DNA from: Gaiellales bacterium
GTDB taxonomy: Bacteria; Actinomycetota; Thermoleophilia; Gaiellales; JAICJC01
Direction of reading: 5' to 3'
Length of the DNA: 33,617 nt
Assembly (NCBI GenBank): GCA_036403155.1
Contig: DASWRM010000010.1
Coordinates: forward strand, 1-33,617
Shown: one piece after another, positions 15,572 through 23,759 of the stretch
Numbering within the stretch: position 1 is the stretch's first letter
How the letters are laid out: each line of letters opens with the position of its first letter
Made by a program: the position numbers and the translations under genes
Notes under the pieces: generated by a model
Told to the model about the DNA's origin: nothing
The model's input: only the letters and a program-made list of their open reading frames with translations
Database searches by the model: none

Positions 15572-15599
15572 GGGTCAGCCCCCATGCGGGGGCAGACCC
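15572..15599 (-). terminator. Hairpin downstream of ddl
   Basis: Arms GGGTCAGCCCCC and GGGGGCAGACCC pair at 11 of 12 positions around an ATGC loop. It starts 6 nt after the ddl stop, at the end of the long envelope operon. No T tract follows on the minus strand. It also fits the GGGGTC-type palindromes found elsewhere between genes here. Confidence 0.6.
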
Positions 15600-15604
15600 C
15601 AGAC

Positions 15605-16684
15605 TCAGTACTCGTACTGCTGTGCGTCCGCGTGGCGCTCGAGCGCCAGCTGGATCAGGCGGTCGAGCAGCTCCGCGTAGCCGATCCCGGACGCCTCGAA
15701 CAGCTTCGCGTAGACACTCGTGGCCGTGAATCCCGGGATCGTGTTGATCTCGTTCAGCACCACCCGGTACTCCGGCGTGACGAAGAAGTCGATCCGCGCC
15801 ATGCCGGCGCACTCGCATGCCTCGAACGCCCGCAGCGCCGTCTCCTGCAGCTCATGCCCGACCGCCTCGGGCACGTCCGGCGGCACCCGCAGCTCCATGC
15901 CGCCCTCGTCGTACTTGGCCGAGTAGTCGTACCAGTCGGAATCGTTCGCGATCACGATCTCGCCCGGCAGGCTCGCCACCGCGTCGCTGTTGCCGAGCAC
16001 CCCGCACTCCACCTCGCGCCCGTGGATCATCTCCTCGACGAGCACCTTCGCGTCGTGGCGGAAGGCCAGCTCGACCGCGTCGCGCAGCCCCGCCGGCTCG
16101 GTCACCTTCGTGATGCCGACGCTCGAGCCCAGGTTCGCTGGCTTGACGAAGCAGGGATACCCGAGCTCCTCCACCGCCGCCACGGCGTCCGCCTCGAAGC
16201 GGCGGTTGCGAAACACGACGTGGCGCGCGACCGCGATGCCGACGCTGCGCAGCACGTGCTTGACGACGTCCTTGTCCATCGTCAGCGCCGAGCCCAGCAC
16301 CCCCGAGCCGACGTACGGCAGCCCGCCGATCTCCAGGAACCCCTGCAGCTTGCCGTCCTCGCCGAAGGGGCCGTGCAGGATCGGCAGCACGACGTCGATC
16401 GGGCCGGCTCCTGCAACGGCCGCAACGCCGCCCTCACCCGTCGCTGCGGGAAGCGGCCGGGGCGCGGACGGGATGAGGGCGTTCGCCGCGCCGCCCGGCT
16501 CCAGCGAGAGTCGCGACGACGCCTCGATCTGCCATGCGCCTGCCCGGTCGATCTGAACGGGCACCACCTCGTAGCGCTCGGGGTCGAGCGCGGCGACGAC
16601 GGACGCCGCCGATCTCAGCGAAATCTCGTGTTCGGAGCTGCGCCCCCCGGCGAGCACGGCGACGCGGATCTTCCCCCCGGTCAC
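15605..16684 (-). CDS. ddl: D-alanine--D-alanine ligase
   Basis: An ATP-grasp enzyme that joins two D-alanines for the peptidoglycan stem peptide. The 359-aa product shows the N-terminal VAVLAGGRSSEHEISLRSA, HGPFGEDGKLQGFLEI, the ATP-grasp KPANLGSSVGITKV, the metal-ligand stretch MARIDFFVTPEYRVVLNEINTIPGFT and YAELLDRLI near the end. GTG 16684 overlaps the stop of the PASTA kinase as GTGA and gives the standard N terminus; longer upstream frames are shadows. It is the last gene of the envelope operon, which ties precursor supply to PBP/RodA and kinase expression. ddl is not normally part of the mycobacterial version of this cluster. Confidence 0.95.
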   Translation of the reverse strand: MTGGKIRVAVLAGGRSSEHEISLRSAASVVAALDPERYEVVPVQIDRAGAWQIEASSRLSLEPGGAANALIPSAPRPLPAATGEGGVAAVAGAGPIDVVLPILHGPFGEDGKLQGFLEIGGLPYVGSGVLGSALTMDKDVVKHVLRSVGIAVARHVVFRNRRFEADAVAAVEELGYPCFVKPANLGSSVGITKVTEPAGLRDAVELAFRHDAKVLVEEMIHGREVECGVLGNSDAVASLPGEIVIANDSDWYDYSAKYDEGGMELRVPPDVPEAVGHELQETALRAFEACECAGMARIDFFVTPEYRVVLNEINTIPGFTATSVYAKLFEASGIGYAELLDRLIQLALERHADAQQYEY

Positions 16685-18558
16685 GGGCAGGGCGTCGTTG
16701 CGGTCGAATCGGCGACGTACACCGTGACGGTGGAGTGAGGATCGACGCTCGAGCCCGGCGGCGGATCGGTGGCGACGACCGTGCCGTCCGGCGTTGACGC
16801 GTCGGGCGGGAGGCACGCGGAGGGCGAGGCCTTCAGCCCGGCGTCGCGCAGCTGCTTCCGCGCGGAGGGATAGTCGCTGTTCGTCACGTCAGGGACCTGC
16901 ACCTGCGACGGGCCGGTCGAGACCTGCAGCGTGACGGTGCTGCCCTGAGGCGCCTGGTCGCCGGCATTCGGGCTCTGCGCGAACACCTGCCCGGCCGGCG
17001 CGGTGTCGCTCGGCGCGTCCTGGCAGCTGGCCTGGAGATGCACCTTCGCGAGCGCGTCGGTGGCATCGGGGCAGGTCATGCCGACGACGCTGGGCACCTT
17101 GACGTTGCCGTTCGAGTAGTACAGGGTCACGGTGCTGCCAGGTTTCACCGGCCCGGGCTTCGGGGTGGTGCGCGCCACCAGCCCCGAGTCGAGCTTGGAG
17201 GCTATCTGCACGGGATTCGCCTGGAGCCCGAGGTCCGACAGTTTCTGCAGCGCCTCGCTGAGCGGTGTGCCCCGCAGGTTCGGCAGGGTCACGCTCTTTG
17301 GGCCCGTGCTGAGCAGGATCGTCACCTGCGATCCCTTGTCCGCATCGCTGCCGGCCGCCGGGTCGGTCCCGATCACCGTCCCCGCATCGACGGTCTTGGA
17401 CGCGTGGCGCTCGGTCGTCGTCGTGAATCCAACCTGCTGCAGCTGCCGCTTGGCCTGCTGCTCGGTGAAGCCGCTGACGTCCGGCACCCTCACCTGGTCG
17501 CTCTGCAGCTGCTGGTAGACGATGTAGCCGACCACGGCGCTGGCGATCAGGAGCAGCAGCACGAGCACCCACGGGAGCGCGCTGCGGCGGGGCTGGGCCG
17601 GCGGCGGCGGTCTGCCCGCCGGGGGCATCACGGTCGTCGGCGCTCCGCCCATCACCTGGGTGGCCTGTGCGGCCTCGTAGGCGCCGATCACGCGGGTCGC
17701 CTGCTGGGTGTCCTGCGAGACGCCGAGTCCCCGCCGGGCGCGGTCGAGCTCGTCGGCCATCTCGCGTGCGGACCGGAACCGCAGAGCGGGGTCCTTCGCC
17801 AGCGCCCGCATCACGACCGCCTCCACCGCCGGCGAGATCAGCCGGTTCTTGCGGCTCGGCGGCACCGGTCGCTCATTCACCTGCTTCATCGCGATCTCGA
17901 CCGCCGAGGAGCCCGTGAACGGCACCTCGCCGGTCAGCAGCTCGTACAGGACGATGCCGAGCGAATAGATGTCCGACTGCGGCCCCACCGTCTGGCCGCG
18001 GGCCTGCTCGGGGGAGAGGTACTGCGCCGTGCCCACGATCGAGCCGACCTCGGTCATCTCCACCTGGTTCGCCGCGCGCGCGATCCCGAAGTCCGTGACC
18101 TTGAGCAGGCCGTCGGGGGTGACCATCATGTTGTGCGGCTTGATGTCGCGGTGGATGACGCCGCGCCGGTGCGCGAATTCGAGCGCCTGGAGCACCTGCT
18201 GGGCGTATCCGAGCGCCTCCGCCTCCGGCAGCGGGGCGCGCGCGTTGATCTCCTCCTTGAGCGTCGGCCCCTCGATGTACTCCATCGCGATGTAGTAGGT
18301 GCCGCCGGCCTCGCCGCGGTCGTAGATGGAGACGATGTTCGGGTGGTTCAGCCCTGCGGCGGCAGTTGCCTCGCGCCGGAACCGCTCGACGAATCCCTCG
18401 TCCTGCGTGTAGCGGTCGGCGAGGATCTTGATGGCCACCTGCCGGTGCAGCGTCTCGTCCTCGGCCAGGTAGACGTCCGCCATGCCGCCGGTGCCGATCC
18501 GGCGCTCCAGCCGGTAGCGGCCGTCGAACAGCTCCCCGATGATGTGATCTACGCCCAC
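16681..18558 (-). CDS. pknB: PASTA-domain Ser/Thr protein kinase PknB
   Basis: A 625-aa membrane kinase that senses peptidoglycan or lipid II and controls growth and division. Kinase domain about residues 12-275: glycine loop GTGGMADVYLAEDE, VAIKIL lysine, catalytic HRDIKPHNMMV, DFGIA, and the activation segment ending GTAQYLSPEQARG. A linker of about 55 residues leads to a single membrane helix (LPWVLVLLLLIASAVVGYIVY) near 330-350. The outside part carries four PASTA repeats, starting at VRVPDVSGFTEQQA, VTLPNLRGTPLSEA, VKVPSVVGMTCPDA and VQVPDVTNSDYPSA. GTG 18558 has GGAG 5 nt upstream. It follows pbpA by 19 bp and overlaps ddl. No separate PknA-like gene lies beside it. Confidence 0.96.
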   Translation of the reverse strand: MGVDHIIGELFDGRYRLERRIGTGGMADVYLAEDETLHRQVAIKILADRYTQDEGFVERFRREATAAAGLNHPNIVSIYDRGEAGGTYYIAMEYIEGPTLKEEINARAPLPEAEALGYAQQVLQALEFAHRRGVIHRDIKPHNMMVTPDGLLKVTDFGIARAANQVEMTEVGSIVGTAQYLSPEQARGQTVGPQSDIYSLGIVLYELLTGEVPFTGSSAVEIAMKQVNERPVPPSRKNRLISPAVEAVVMRALAKDPALRFRSAREMADELDRARRGLGVSQDTQQATRVIGAYEAAQATQVMGGAPTTVMPPAGRPPPPAQPRRSALPWVLVLLLLIASAVVGYIVYQQLQSDQVRVPDVSGFTEQQAKRQLQQVGFTTTTERHASKTVDAGTVIGTDPAAGSDADKGSQVTILLSTGPKSVTLPNLRGTPLSEALQKLSDLGLQANPVQIASKLDSGLVARTTPKPGPVKPGSTVTLYYSNGNVKVPSVVGMTCPDATDALAKVHLQASCQDAPSDTAPAGQVFAQSPNAGDQAPQGSTVTLQVSTGPSQVQVPDVTNSDYPSARKQLRDAGLKASPSACLPPDASTPDGTVVATDPPPGSSVDPHSTVTVYVADSTATTPCP

Positions 18559-18577
18559 GAAAGCTCCATCCTCGGAC

Positions 18578-20035
18578 CTACTTTGCCACGCCTGACCCCA
18601 GATACGCTTTGATCACCGAGGCGGCGATGGGCGCGGCGACGGTGCCGCCGAACTCGGGCGTGCGCTCGATCGTGACCGCAATTGCGATCTTCGGGTTCTC
18701 GGCTGGTGCGAACGCGATGAACCATGCGGTGTTCAATCCGGCGACGCCGGTCTCGGCGGTGCCGGTCTTGCCGGCGACCGACAGACCTCCAACATTCGCG
18801 GCCGTGCCCGTTCCCTCCTCCACGACACGCCGCATCATGTCTCGCAGCTCGTTCGCGGTCGCAGGTGACATGACCTGCTCGATCTCCTGCGGATGGCTGC
18901 TGGAGACCGTCCCCCCGCCGGGGCTCTGGACGCGGTCGATCAGCGACGGCCGCATGCGCACGCCGTGGTTGGCGATCGTGCCCACGACCTCGGCCATCTG
19001 CAGGGGCGTCACCCCCAGCCGTTCCTGGCCGATCGCCACCCGCGCCACGTCGACGGGCGCTCTGCGCCCCAGCAGGTGGCCGCGGCTGTAGAGCCCGCTC
19101 GGGTTCATCTGGTCGGACGGGTAGTCGAGCGGCGGATCGGCGAAGAAGCCGAACCGCTCCATCGTCGACTCGAGACGGCGCTGCCCGACCGCCTCGCCGA
19201 CCTGCGCGAACACGGTGTTGTACGAGAAGGTGAGGGCGTCGGACAGCGACACGACGCCGGCCGTCTCGCCGCCCGCGTTGCAGAGCGGCACCGTCTGCAC
19301 GGTGATGCAGCTGCCATGGCCGTCGATCGTGGTGTCCGGCGTGTACCTCCCGCTCTCCAGCGCAGCGGTGGTCGTGATCACCTTGAACGTCGAGCCGGGC
19401 GCATACAGCCCCTGGGTGGTGCGGTTCAGCAGCGGCGAGCCGCTGCGCCGGCTGAGCTTCGCGAAGCTCTCGGCCACGGTGTTCGGGTTGTAGGTCGGCG
19501 TCGACGCCATCGCGAGCACTCGGCCGGTGGCCGGCTCGAGCGCGAGCACGGCGCCCGTGTGGCCCGCCAGCCCCTGCATGGCGGCACGCTGCGCCGCCAG
19601 CGAGAGGCTGGTCACGAGGTTGTTCCCCGTCACCGTCTGGCCCTGCAGCTTGTCGCCGATCGTCCCCAGCACCGTCGAGAGATCGGCGTTCGAGGCGGTC
19701 AGATAGTCGTTCTCGGACTGCTCGAGCCCGGCCCGGCCGGAGCCGACCGTGTTGTAGCCGACCGGATCGGCGAACAGCGTGCCGAATGGATACCGGCGCA
19801 GGAAGATGTCCAGCCCGTTCTTGCGCCGTTCGACGTTTCGCGCAAGCACGGTGCGGCCGTTTGACGCGTAGATCAGGCCGCGCCGGATCTCGAGCTGCCG
19901 GTAGACCAGCCGGGCGTTGTCCCGGCGGGCGGCCAGCCCGGACGCCGCCCAGATCTGCCAGTAGGCCGTGAACGAGATCAGCAGCGCGAACCCGATCGCG
20001 CACATGGTGAACAGGCCGCCGATGCGCGGGTTCAC
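18578..20035 (-). CDS. pbpA: Class B penicillin-binding protein (transpeptidase) PbpA
   Basis: A 485-aa D,D-transpeptidase anchored by one N-terminal helix (GLFTMCAIGFALLISFTAYWQ) that cross-links peptidoglycan with the RodA/FtsW polymerase encoded just upstream. Active-site motifs: SxxK in APGSTFKVITTTAAL, SxN in FSYNTVF, and KTG in VAGKTGTAETG. The N-terminal dimerisation region is short, as in mycobacterial PbpA. GTG 20035 overlaps the rodA stop as GTGA, with GGAGG reading into it. Typical partner order rodA-pbpA-pknB. Confidence 0.95.
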   Translation of the reverse strand: MNPRIGGLFTMCAIGFALLISFTAYWQIWAASGLAARRDNARLVYRQLEIRRGLIYASNGRTVLARNVERRKNGLDIFLRRYPFGTLFADPVGYNTVGSGRAGLEQSENDYLTASNADLSTVLGTIGDKLQGQTVTGNNLVTSLSLAAQRAAMQGLAGHTGAVLALEPATGRVLAMASTPTYNPNTVAESFAKLSRRSGSPLLNRTTQGLYAPGSTFKVITTTAALESGRYTPDTTIDGHGSCITVQTVPLCNAGGETAGVVSLSDALTFSYNTVFAQVGEAVGQRRLESTMERFGFFADPPLDYPSDQMNPSGLYSRGHLLGRRAPVDVARVAIGQERLGVTPLQMAEVVGTIANHGVRMRPSLIDRVQSPGGGTVSSSHPQEIEQVMSPATANELRDMMRRVVEEGTGTAANVGGLSVAGKTGTAETGVAGLNTAWFIAFAPAENPKIAIAVTIERTPEFGGTVAAPIAASVIKAYLGSGVAK

Positions 20036-21318
20036 CTCCGCGCCCTCCCCGTGCGCGACGAGACCATCAGCAGCAGCGCCAGCAGCAGGAAGTTCGAGAC
20101 GATGGAGCTGCCGCCGTAGCTCATGAACGGGAGCGTGATGCCCGTCAGCGGGATCAGGCGGGTGATGCCGCCCACGATCAGGAACGCCTGCAGCGCGACG
20201 GTGAACGTGAGCCCGGTGGCGAGCAGCTTCGAGAAGCCGTCATCGGCCATGCTCGCGATCTTGAACCCGCGGTAGGCGAAGAGCAGATAGATCAGCAGCA
20301 GGCCGGCGGCGCCGGCAAGCCCGGTCTCGTTGGCCCAGACCGCGTAGATGCCGTCGGTCTGGGCCGCGGGGATCACGGACGCGCCGTTGTCGAACACCTG
20401 GAAGCTGCGCCCGAGGCCCGATCCGAAGATGCCGCCGTCGGCGATCGACTCGATGGACTGGATGATCTGGTAGCCCTCGGTGTGGGGGTGCTGCCAGGGA
20501 TCCAGCCAGACGCTGAAGCGCTCCTGCACGTGCGGCGTGACCTGGTAGACCGCGTAGGAGCCGACGGCGAACAGCAGCAGCCCGGCGATCGTGTACAGCT
20601 GACGCCCGGTCGCCACGTAGACCATCGCCAGCACGATCCCGTAGAGCAGCAGGGCGGTGCCCATGTCGTTCATCACGGCCACCACGCCGAGCGCGATGCC
20701 GGTCATCGCCAGGAGCGGCCCGAGGTGCCGGGCGGCGGGTAGCGCCACCCCGAGCACGCGGCGGTGCGCCATCGCCAGCAGCTCGCGCCGCTCCCGGAGG
20801 TAGCCGGCGAGGAACACCACGAGCAGCAGCTTGGCGAACTCGCCCGGCTGCACCTGCACGCCGCCCACGCGGATCCACAGCTTCGCCCCGTTGATCGTGG
20901 TGCCGACCACCATGGTCAGCAGCAGCAGGCCGACGGCGGCCGCGCCGAGCGTGTACTTGTAGGGCTCGAGCCGCCGGTGGTCGCCAACCACGAGGATCAG
21001 GCCGAGGAAGCCCGCCACGCCGACCACGATCCAGATCGACTGGTCGCGGGCAAGCAGCGGGTTCAGGCGGTAGATCTCGGTCAGCCCCATGGCCGTCATG
21101 AGGGCGGCCAGCGGGAGCAGCCAGGGATCCGCGTCAGGCAGGCCCGCGCGCAGGCCCAGGTGCGCGACGAAGTAGAGCGCCAGGAAGAACCCCGCGTAGA
21201 CCAGCGACGTGCTGGTGATCTCCTGCTGGCGCGCCGTGTACACGCTGAGGAAGCCGACGCCCGTGAGCAGGGCGACCGCGAGCAGGTTCGCGAGCTCGCG
21301 GAACCGCGCGGACCTCAC
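20032..21318 (-). CDS. rodA: SEDS glycosyltransferase RodA/FtsW
   Basis: A 428-aa polytopic membrane protein of the SEDS family that polymerises lipid II into glycan strands. About 10 to 12 helices. Family signatures: GAKLWIRVGGVQVQPGEFAKLLLVVFLAGYL (with the conserved QPGEFAK), MNDMGTALLLYG, the long outer loop with QIIQSIESIADGGIFGSGLG, and near the end IPLTGITLPFMSYGGSS, all close to RodA/FtsW consensus. The neighbour pbpA and the fha-pstP-pkn operon favour RodA rather than FtsW, which usually sits in the dcw cluster. GTG 21318 overlaps the phosphatase stop as GTGA. Confidence 0.94.
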   Translation of the reverse strand: MRSARFRELANLLAVALLTGVGFLSVYTARQQEITSTSLVYAGFFLALYFVAHLGLRAGLPDADPWLLPLAALMTAMGLTEIYRLNPLLARDQSIWIVVGVAGFLGLILVVGDHRRLEPYKYTLGAAAVGLLLLTMVVGTTINGAKLWIRVGGVQVQPGEFAKLLLVVFLAGYLRERRELLAMAHRRVLGVALPAARHLGPLLAMTGIALGVVAVMNDMGTALLLYGIVLAMVYVATGRQLYTIAGLLLFAVGSYAVYQVTPHVQERFSVWLDPWQHPHTEGYQIIQSIESIADGGIFGSGLGRSFQVFDNGASVIPAAQTDGIYAVWANETGLAGAAGLLLIYLLFAYRGFKIASMADDGFSKLLATGLTFTVALQAFLIVGGITRLIPLTGITLPFMSYGGSSIVSNFLLLALLLMVSSRTGRARR

Positions 21319-22433
21319 GGCTGCCCGTCACCCGCGTGCTGGGCGGCGGCGACGGCGCTCGACTTCGAGCGGATGGTGTGGTCGAAGAGCCGCTTGCGCG
21401 TCGCCTCGTCGAGCGATGCGTACGCGATCGGCGTGTCCTGCACCTCGTGGTACAGCTTGATGCCGGCGAACAGGTCGACCGGGAGCCCCTGGTAGACGGC
21501 CACGTGCCCGCTGCTCTCGTCCGCGCCGACGAAGTGCGCCCAGCGCAGGAAGGCGGCGGCGCCCGCCCCCAACGCGATCACGACGGCCAGCGTTGCCGCC
21601 ACGCGCAGCACGGTCCGCCGGGCGCTCCCGCCCGCGCTGTCGTCGCCCGGAGGCTCGAGGTCGGGATCCGACGTCAGCACCTGGCGCGACGTGGCGGCAT
21701 CATCGGCATCGCGCTCGCCGATGCGGAAGACCACGACCGTGACGTTGTCCTCGCCGCCGCCGGCGAGCGCCGCCCGGACGAGCTCGCGCGCGACCGTCCC
21801 GCAGTCGCCTTCGCCGGCCATGACCTTTGCGAGCTCGTCCTCCGGCACCATGTCCGTCAGCCCGTCGCTGCACAGCAGGATCAGGTCGCCGGCCTCGGCC
21901 TGCAGCCAGAAGGTGTCGACCTGCACGGATGCCTCGGCGCCGAGCACGCGCGTGACGACGTTGCGCTGCGGATGGGTGCCCGCCTCCTGCTCGGAGATCT
22001 GGCCCGTCGCGACCAGCTCTGCAACCACCGAGTGATCCTGCGTGAGCCGCCGCAGGCTTCCGTCGCGCAGGAGGTAGGCGCGGCTGTCGCCCACGTTCGC
22101 GAATGCGATCCGGCCGTCGCGCTCCACCAGCGCGGCGGTCACCGTCGTTCCCATCCCCGCCGCATCGGGGTCGCTGGCGGCGCGCTCGTGGATGCGCCCA
22201 TTCGCCGTCGTGACGGCACCGCGCAGGGCGTCGTCGCCCCGCGACCGGATCAGGTCGATCTCGGCGAACGCCTCCGTGCACATCGCCGAGGCCACCTCGC
22301 CGGCGGCGGCCCCGCCCATGCCGTCGGCGATCATGAAGAGGTCGCCGCGGATCAGGTACGAGTCCTCGTTGTTGTGGCGAACGTGGCCGACCTGCGTCAG
22401 CCCGGCCTCGTCGACGACGCCGAGCGGGCTCAT
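21315..22433 (-). CDS. pstP: PP2C-type Ser/Thr phosphatase PstP
   Basis: A 372-aa metal-dependent phosphatase that reverses Pkn-kinase phosphorylation. The catalytic domain (about 8-240) has the PP2C metal motifs: GHVRHNNEDSYLI, IADGMGGAAAGEVAS, ANVGDSRAYLL, LLCSDGLTDMV and GGEDNVTVVVFRIG. A single membrane helix (TVLRVAATLAVVIALGAGAAAFL) near 275-300 precedes a roughly 70-residue outside tail. The ATG overlaps the fhaB stop as ATGA. The order fhaA, fhaB, pstP, rodA, pbpA, pknB is that of the classic actinobacterial operon. Confidence 0.95.
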   Translation of the reverse strand: MSPLGVVDEAGLTQVGHVRHNNEDSYLIRGDLFMIADGMGGAAAGEVASAMCTEAFAEIDLIRSRGDDALRGAVTTANGRIHERAASDPDAAGMGTTVTAALVERDGRIAFANVGDSRAYLLRDGSLRRLTQDHSVVAELVATGQISEQEAGTHPQRNVVTRVLGAEASVQVDTFWLQAEAGDLILLCSDGLTDMVPEDELAKVMAGEGDCGTVARELVRAALAGGGEDNVTVVVFRIGERDADDAATSRQVLTSDPDLEPPGDDSAGGSARRTVLRVAATLAVVIALGAGAAAFLRWAHFVGADESSGHVAVYQGLPVDLFAGIKLYHEVQDTPIAYASLDEATRKRLFDHTIRSKSSAVAAAQHAGDGQP

Positions 22434-22888
22434 CTGGCCGCCTCGTAGGTCAGCTGCGTCTGGCCGATCGTGACGACGTCGCCCGGGTGCAGCGCCCGGC
22501 TGCCGTGCAGCCGCTCGCCGTTGACGAAGGTGCCGTTGGTCGAGTCGAGGTCCTCCACCATGTCCGCCTGGCCGCCGCGATGGAACCTGGCGTGCCGGCC
22601 CGAAGCGTACCCGTCGGCGGGTATCGCGATGTCGGCGGACGCCTCCCGGCCGGCGATCAGGTCGCGGGAGATCTCGAGCGTCGTGCCCTCGGCCAGCTCG
22701 GGGCTCTGCGTGACGACGAGGGCGCCGTACCCGCGCTGCACGGTCTCGACCGGCCGCGCGGGGGTCAGGATCATGCTCTCCTGGCCGACCGACAGATCGC
22801 GGGACGCCACGCGCACGACGCGCCAGATGAAGAGGTACAGGAGCACCACGAACGCGACCTGGAGGACCAGCAGGAGCTGCTCAACCAA
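22430..22888 (-). CDS. fhaB: FHA-domain membrane protein FhaB (FipA-like)
   Basis: A 152-aa protein with an N-terminal membrane helix (LLLVLQVAFVVLLYLFIWRVV, about residues 5-25), a linker, and a C-terminal FHA domain that reads phosphothreonine: LIAGREASADIAIP, GYASGRHARFHR and DLDSTNGTFVNGERL. It matches FhaB, a kinase-substrate and division scaffold beside pstP. The TTG start at 22888 overlaps the end of fhaA by 8 nt, so it is probably translated by coupling; no better start lies nearby. Confidence 0.9.
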   Translation of the reverse strand: MVEQLLLVLQVAFVVLLYLFIWRVVRVASRDLSVGQESMILTPARPVETVQRGYGALVVTQSPELAEGTTLEISRDLIAGREASADIAIPADGYASGRHARFHRGGQADMVEDLDSTNGTFVNGERLHGSRALHPGDVVTIGQTQLTYEAAR

Positions 22889-23720
22889 GGCGCCGCTCGA
22901 ACGTGATCCGGGTGGTTCCCACCGAGATCACGTCGCCGTTCATGAGCGCCGTCTCCTGAATCCGCTGGCCGTTCACCTCGGTGCCGTTCGTCGACCCGAG
23001 GTCGACCAGCGAGTATCCGTCGGCGATCCTCCGCACCTCGGCGTGACGTCGTGAGACGTTGGCGTCGTCGAGGTGCACGTCGCAGTCGCTCGACCGCCCG
23101 ATCACGATCACCCGCTGGTCGATGGTGTACGTGCCGCCCGACCACTCGAGCGTGGCCGTCTCCTCTCGCGGCTCGGGCTCGGGCGCCGGCGGAACCTCGT
23201 CCTGCGCGGGGGCGTAGATCATCGTGGCGCCCGCCGGCGGTGGGACCGGGGGCGCCGGCGGCGTGGCGGGGGCGGGCGGCAGGTCGACCGGCGGCAGGTC
23301 GGCGGGCGCCTGCGCCCGGGCAGGCGCCGGCGGCGGTTCCGCCGCAGAGCCCGGCGTCTGGGTCGAGACCGAGATCCCGAACGTCCCGACGGTGAGATCC
23401 GGCTCCGTCTCCAGCAGCACGAGCGGCCGGGCCGCAAGCGAGTAGCCCTCACGCCGTGCGTGCTCGACCAGGTACTCGGCCAGCTCGTTTCGCATCTGCG
23501 TCTCGTACGCGGCGAACTGCTCGCGGTCTGCCGGGTTGAGGTAGATCGTGTACTCGTCCGGGACGTAGACGCGGTGGATCGAGATGGTCTTGTGGTCGTC
23601 CATCTCCTTCGCCAGCTTGCGGGCGAGCTCGACCGGCTGCACGGTCGACCGGAAGGTGCGCGAGAACACGCCCTCGAAGAGGCCGCCGATGGTGCGCTCT
23701 ATGCTGCGAAGGACGCTCAG
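22881..23720 (-). CDS. fhaA: FHA-domain protein FhaA (DUF3662 N terminus), probable non-ATG start
   Basis: A signalling adaptor of about 279 aa. The N-terminal DUF3662 domain (about 1-125, including FSRTFRSTVQPVELARKLAKEM) is followed by a Pro/Ala-rich linker and a C-terminal FHA domain (VIVIGRSSDCDVHL, NVSRRHAEVRRI, DLGSTNGTEVNG). The first ATG/GTG/TTG in frame is GTG 23669, but the conserved FhaA beginning continues upstream as LSVLRSIERTIGGLFEGV, and no ATG, GTG or TTG exists in that frame back to the preceding stop. CTG at 23720 is the best candidate, so I annotate from there with caution. A TACAAC box lies just upstream at 23728-23723. In Mycobacterium FhaA binds MurJ and regulates wall synthesis. 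Confidence 0.85.
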   Translation of the reverse strand: MSVLRSIERTIGGLFEGVFSRTFRSTVQPVELARKLAKEMDDHKTISIHRVYVPDEYTIYLNPADREQFAAYETQMRNELAEYLVEHARREGYSLAARPLVLLETEPDLTVGTFGISVSTQTPGSAAEPPPAPARAQAPADLPPVDLPPAPATPPAPPVPPPAGATMIYAPAQDEVPPAPEPEPREETATLEWSGGTYTIDQRVIVIGRSSDCDVHLDDANVSRRHAEVRRIADGYSLVDLGSTNGTEVNGQRIQETALMNGDVISVGTTRITFERRLG

Positions 23721-23759
23721 CCGTTGTACCGGTCGCGAACGGGAACTGCCGACGGCCGA

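Noticed and set aside
15605-16816. Longer ddl starting at 16816
   Set aside because: The extra 44 residues are Arg-rich, overlap the PASTA kinase coding end and have no Ddl similarity; GTG 16684 with a GTGA overlap is the natural start.
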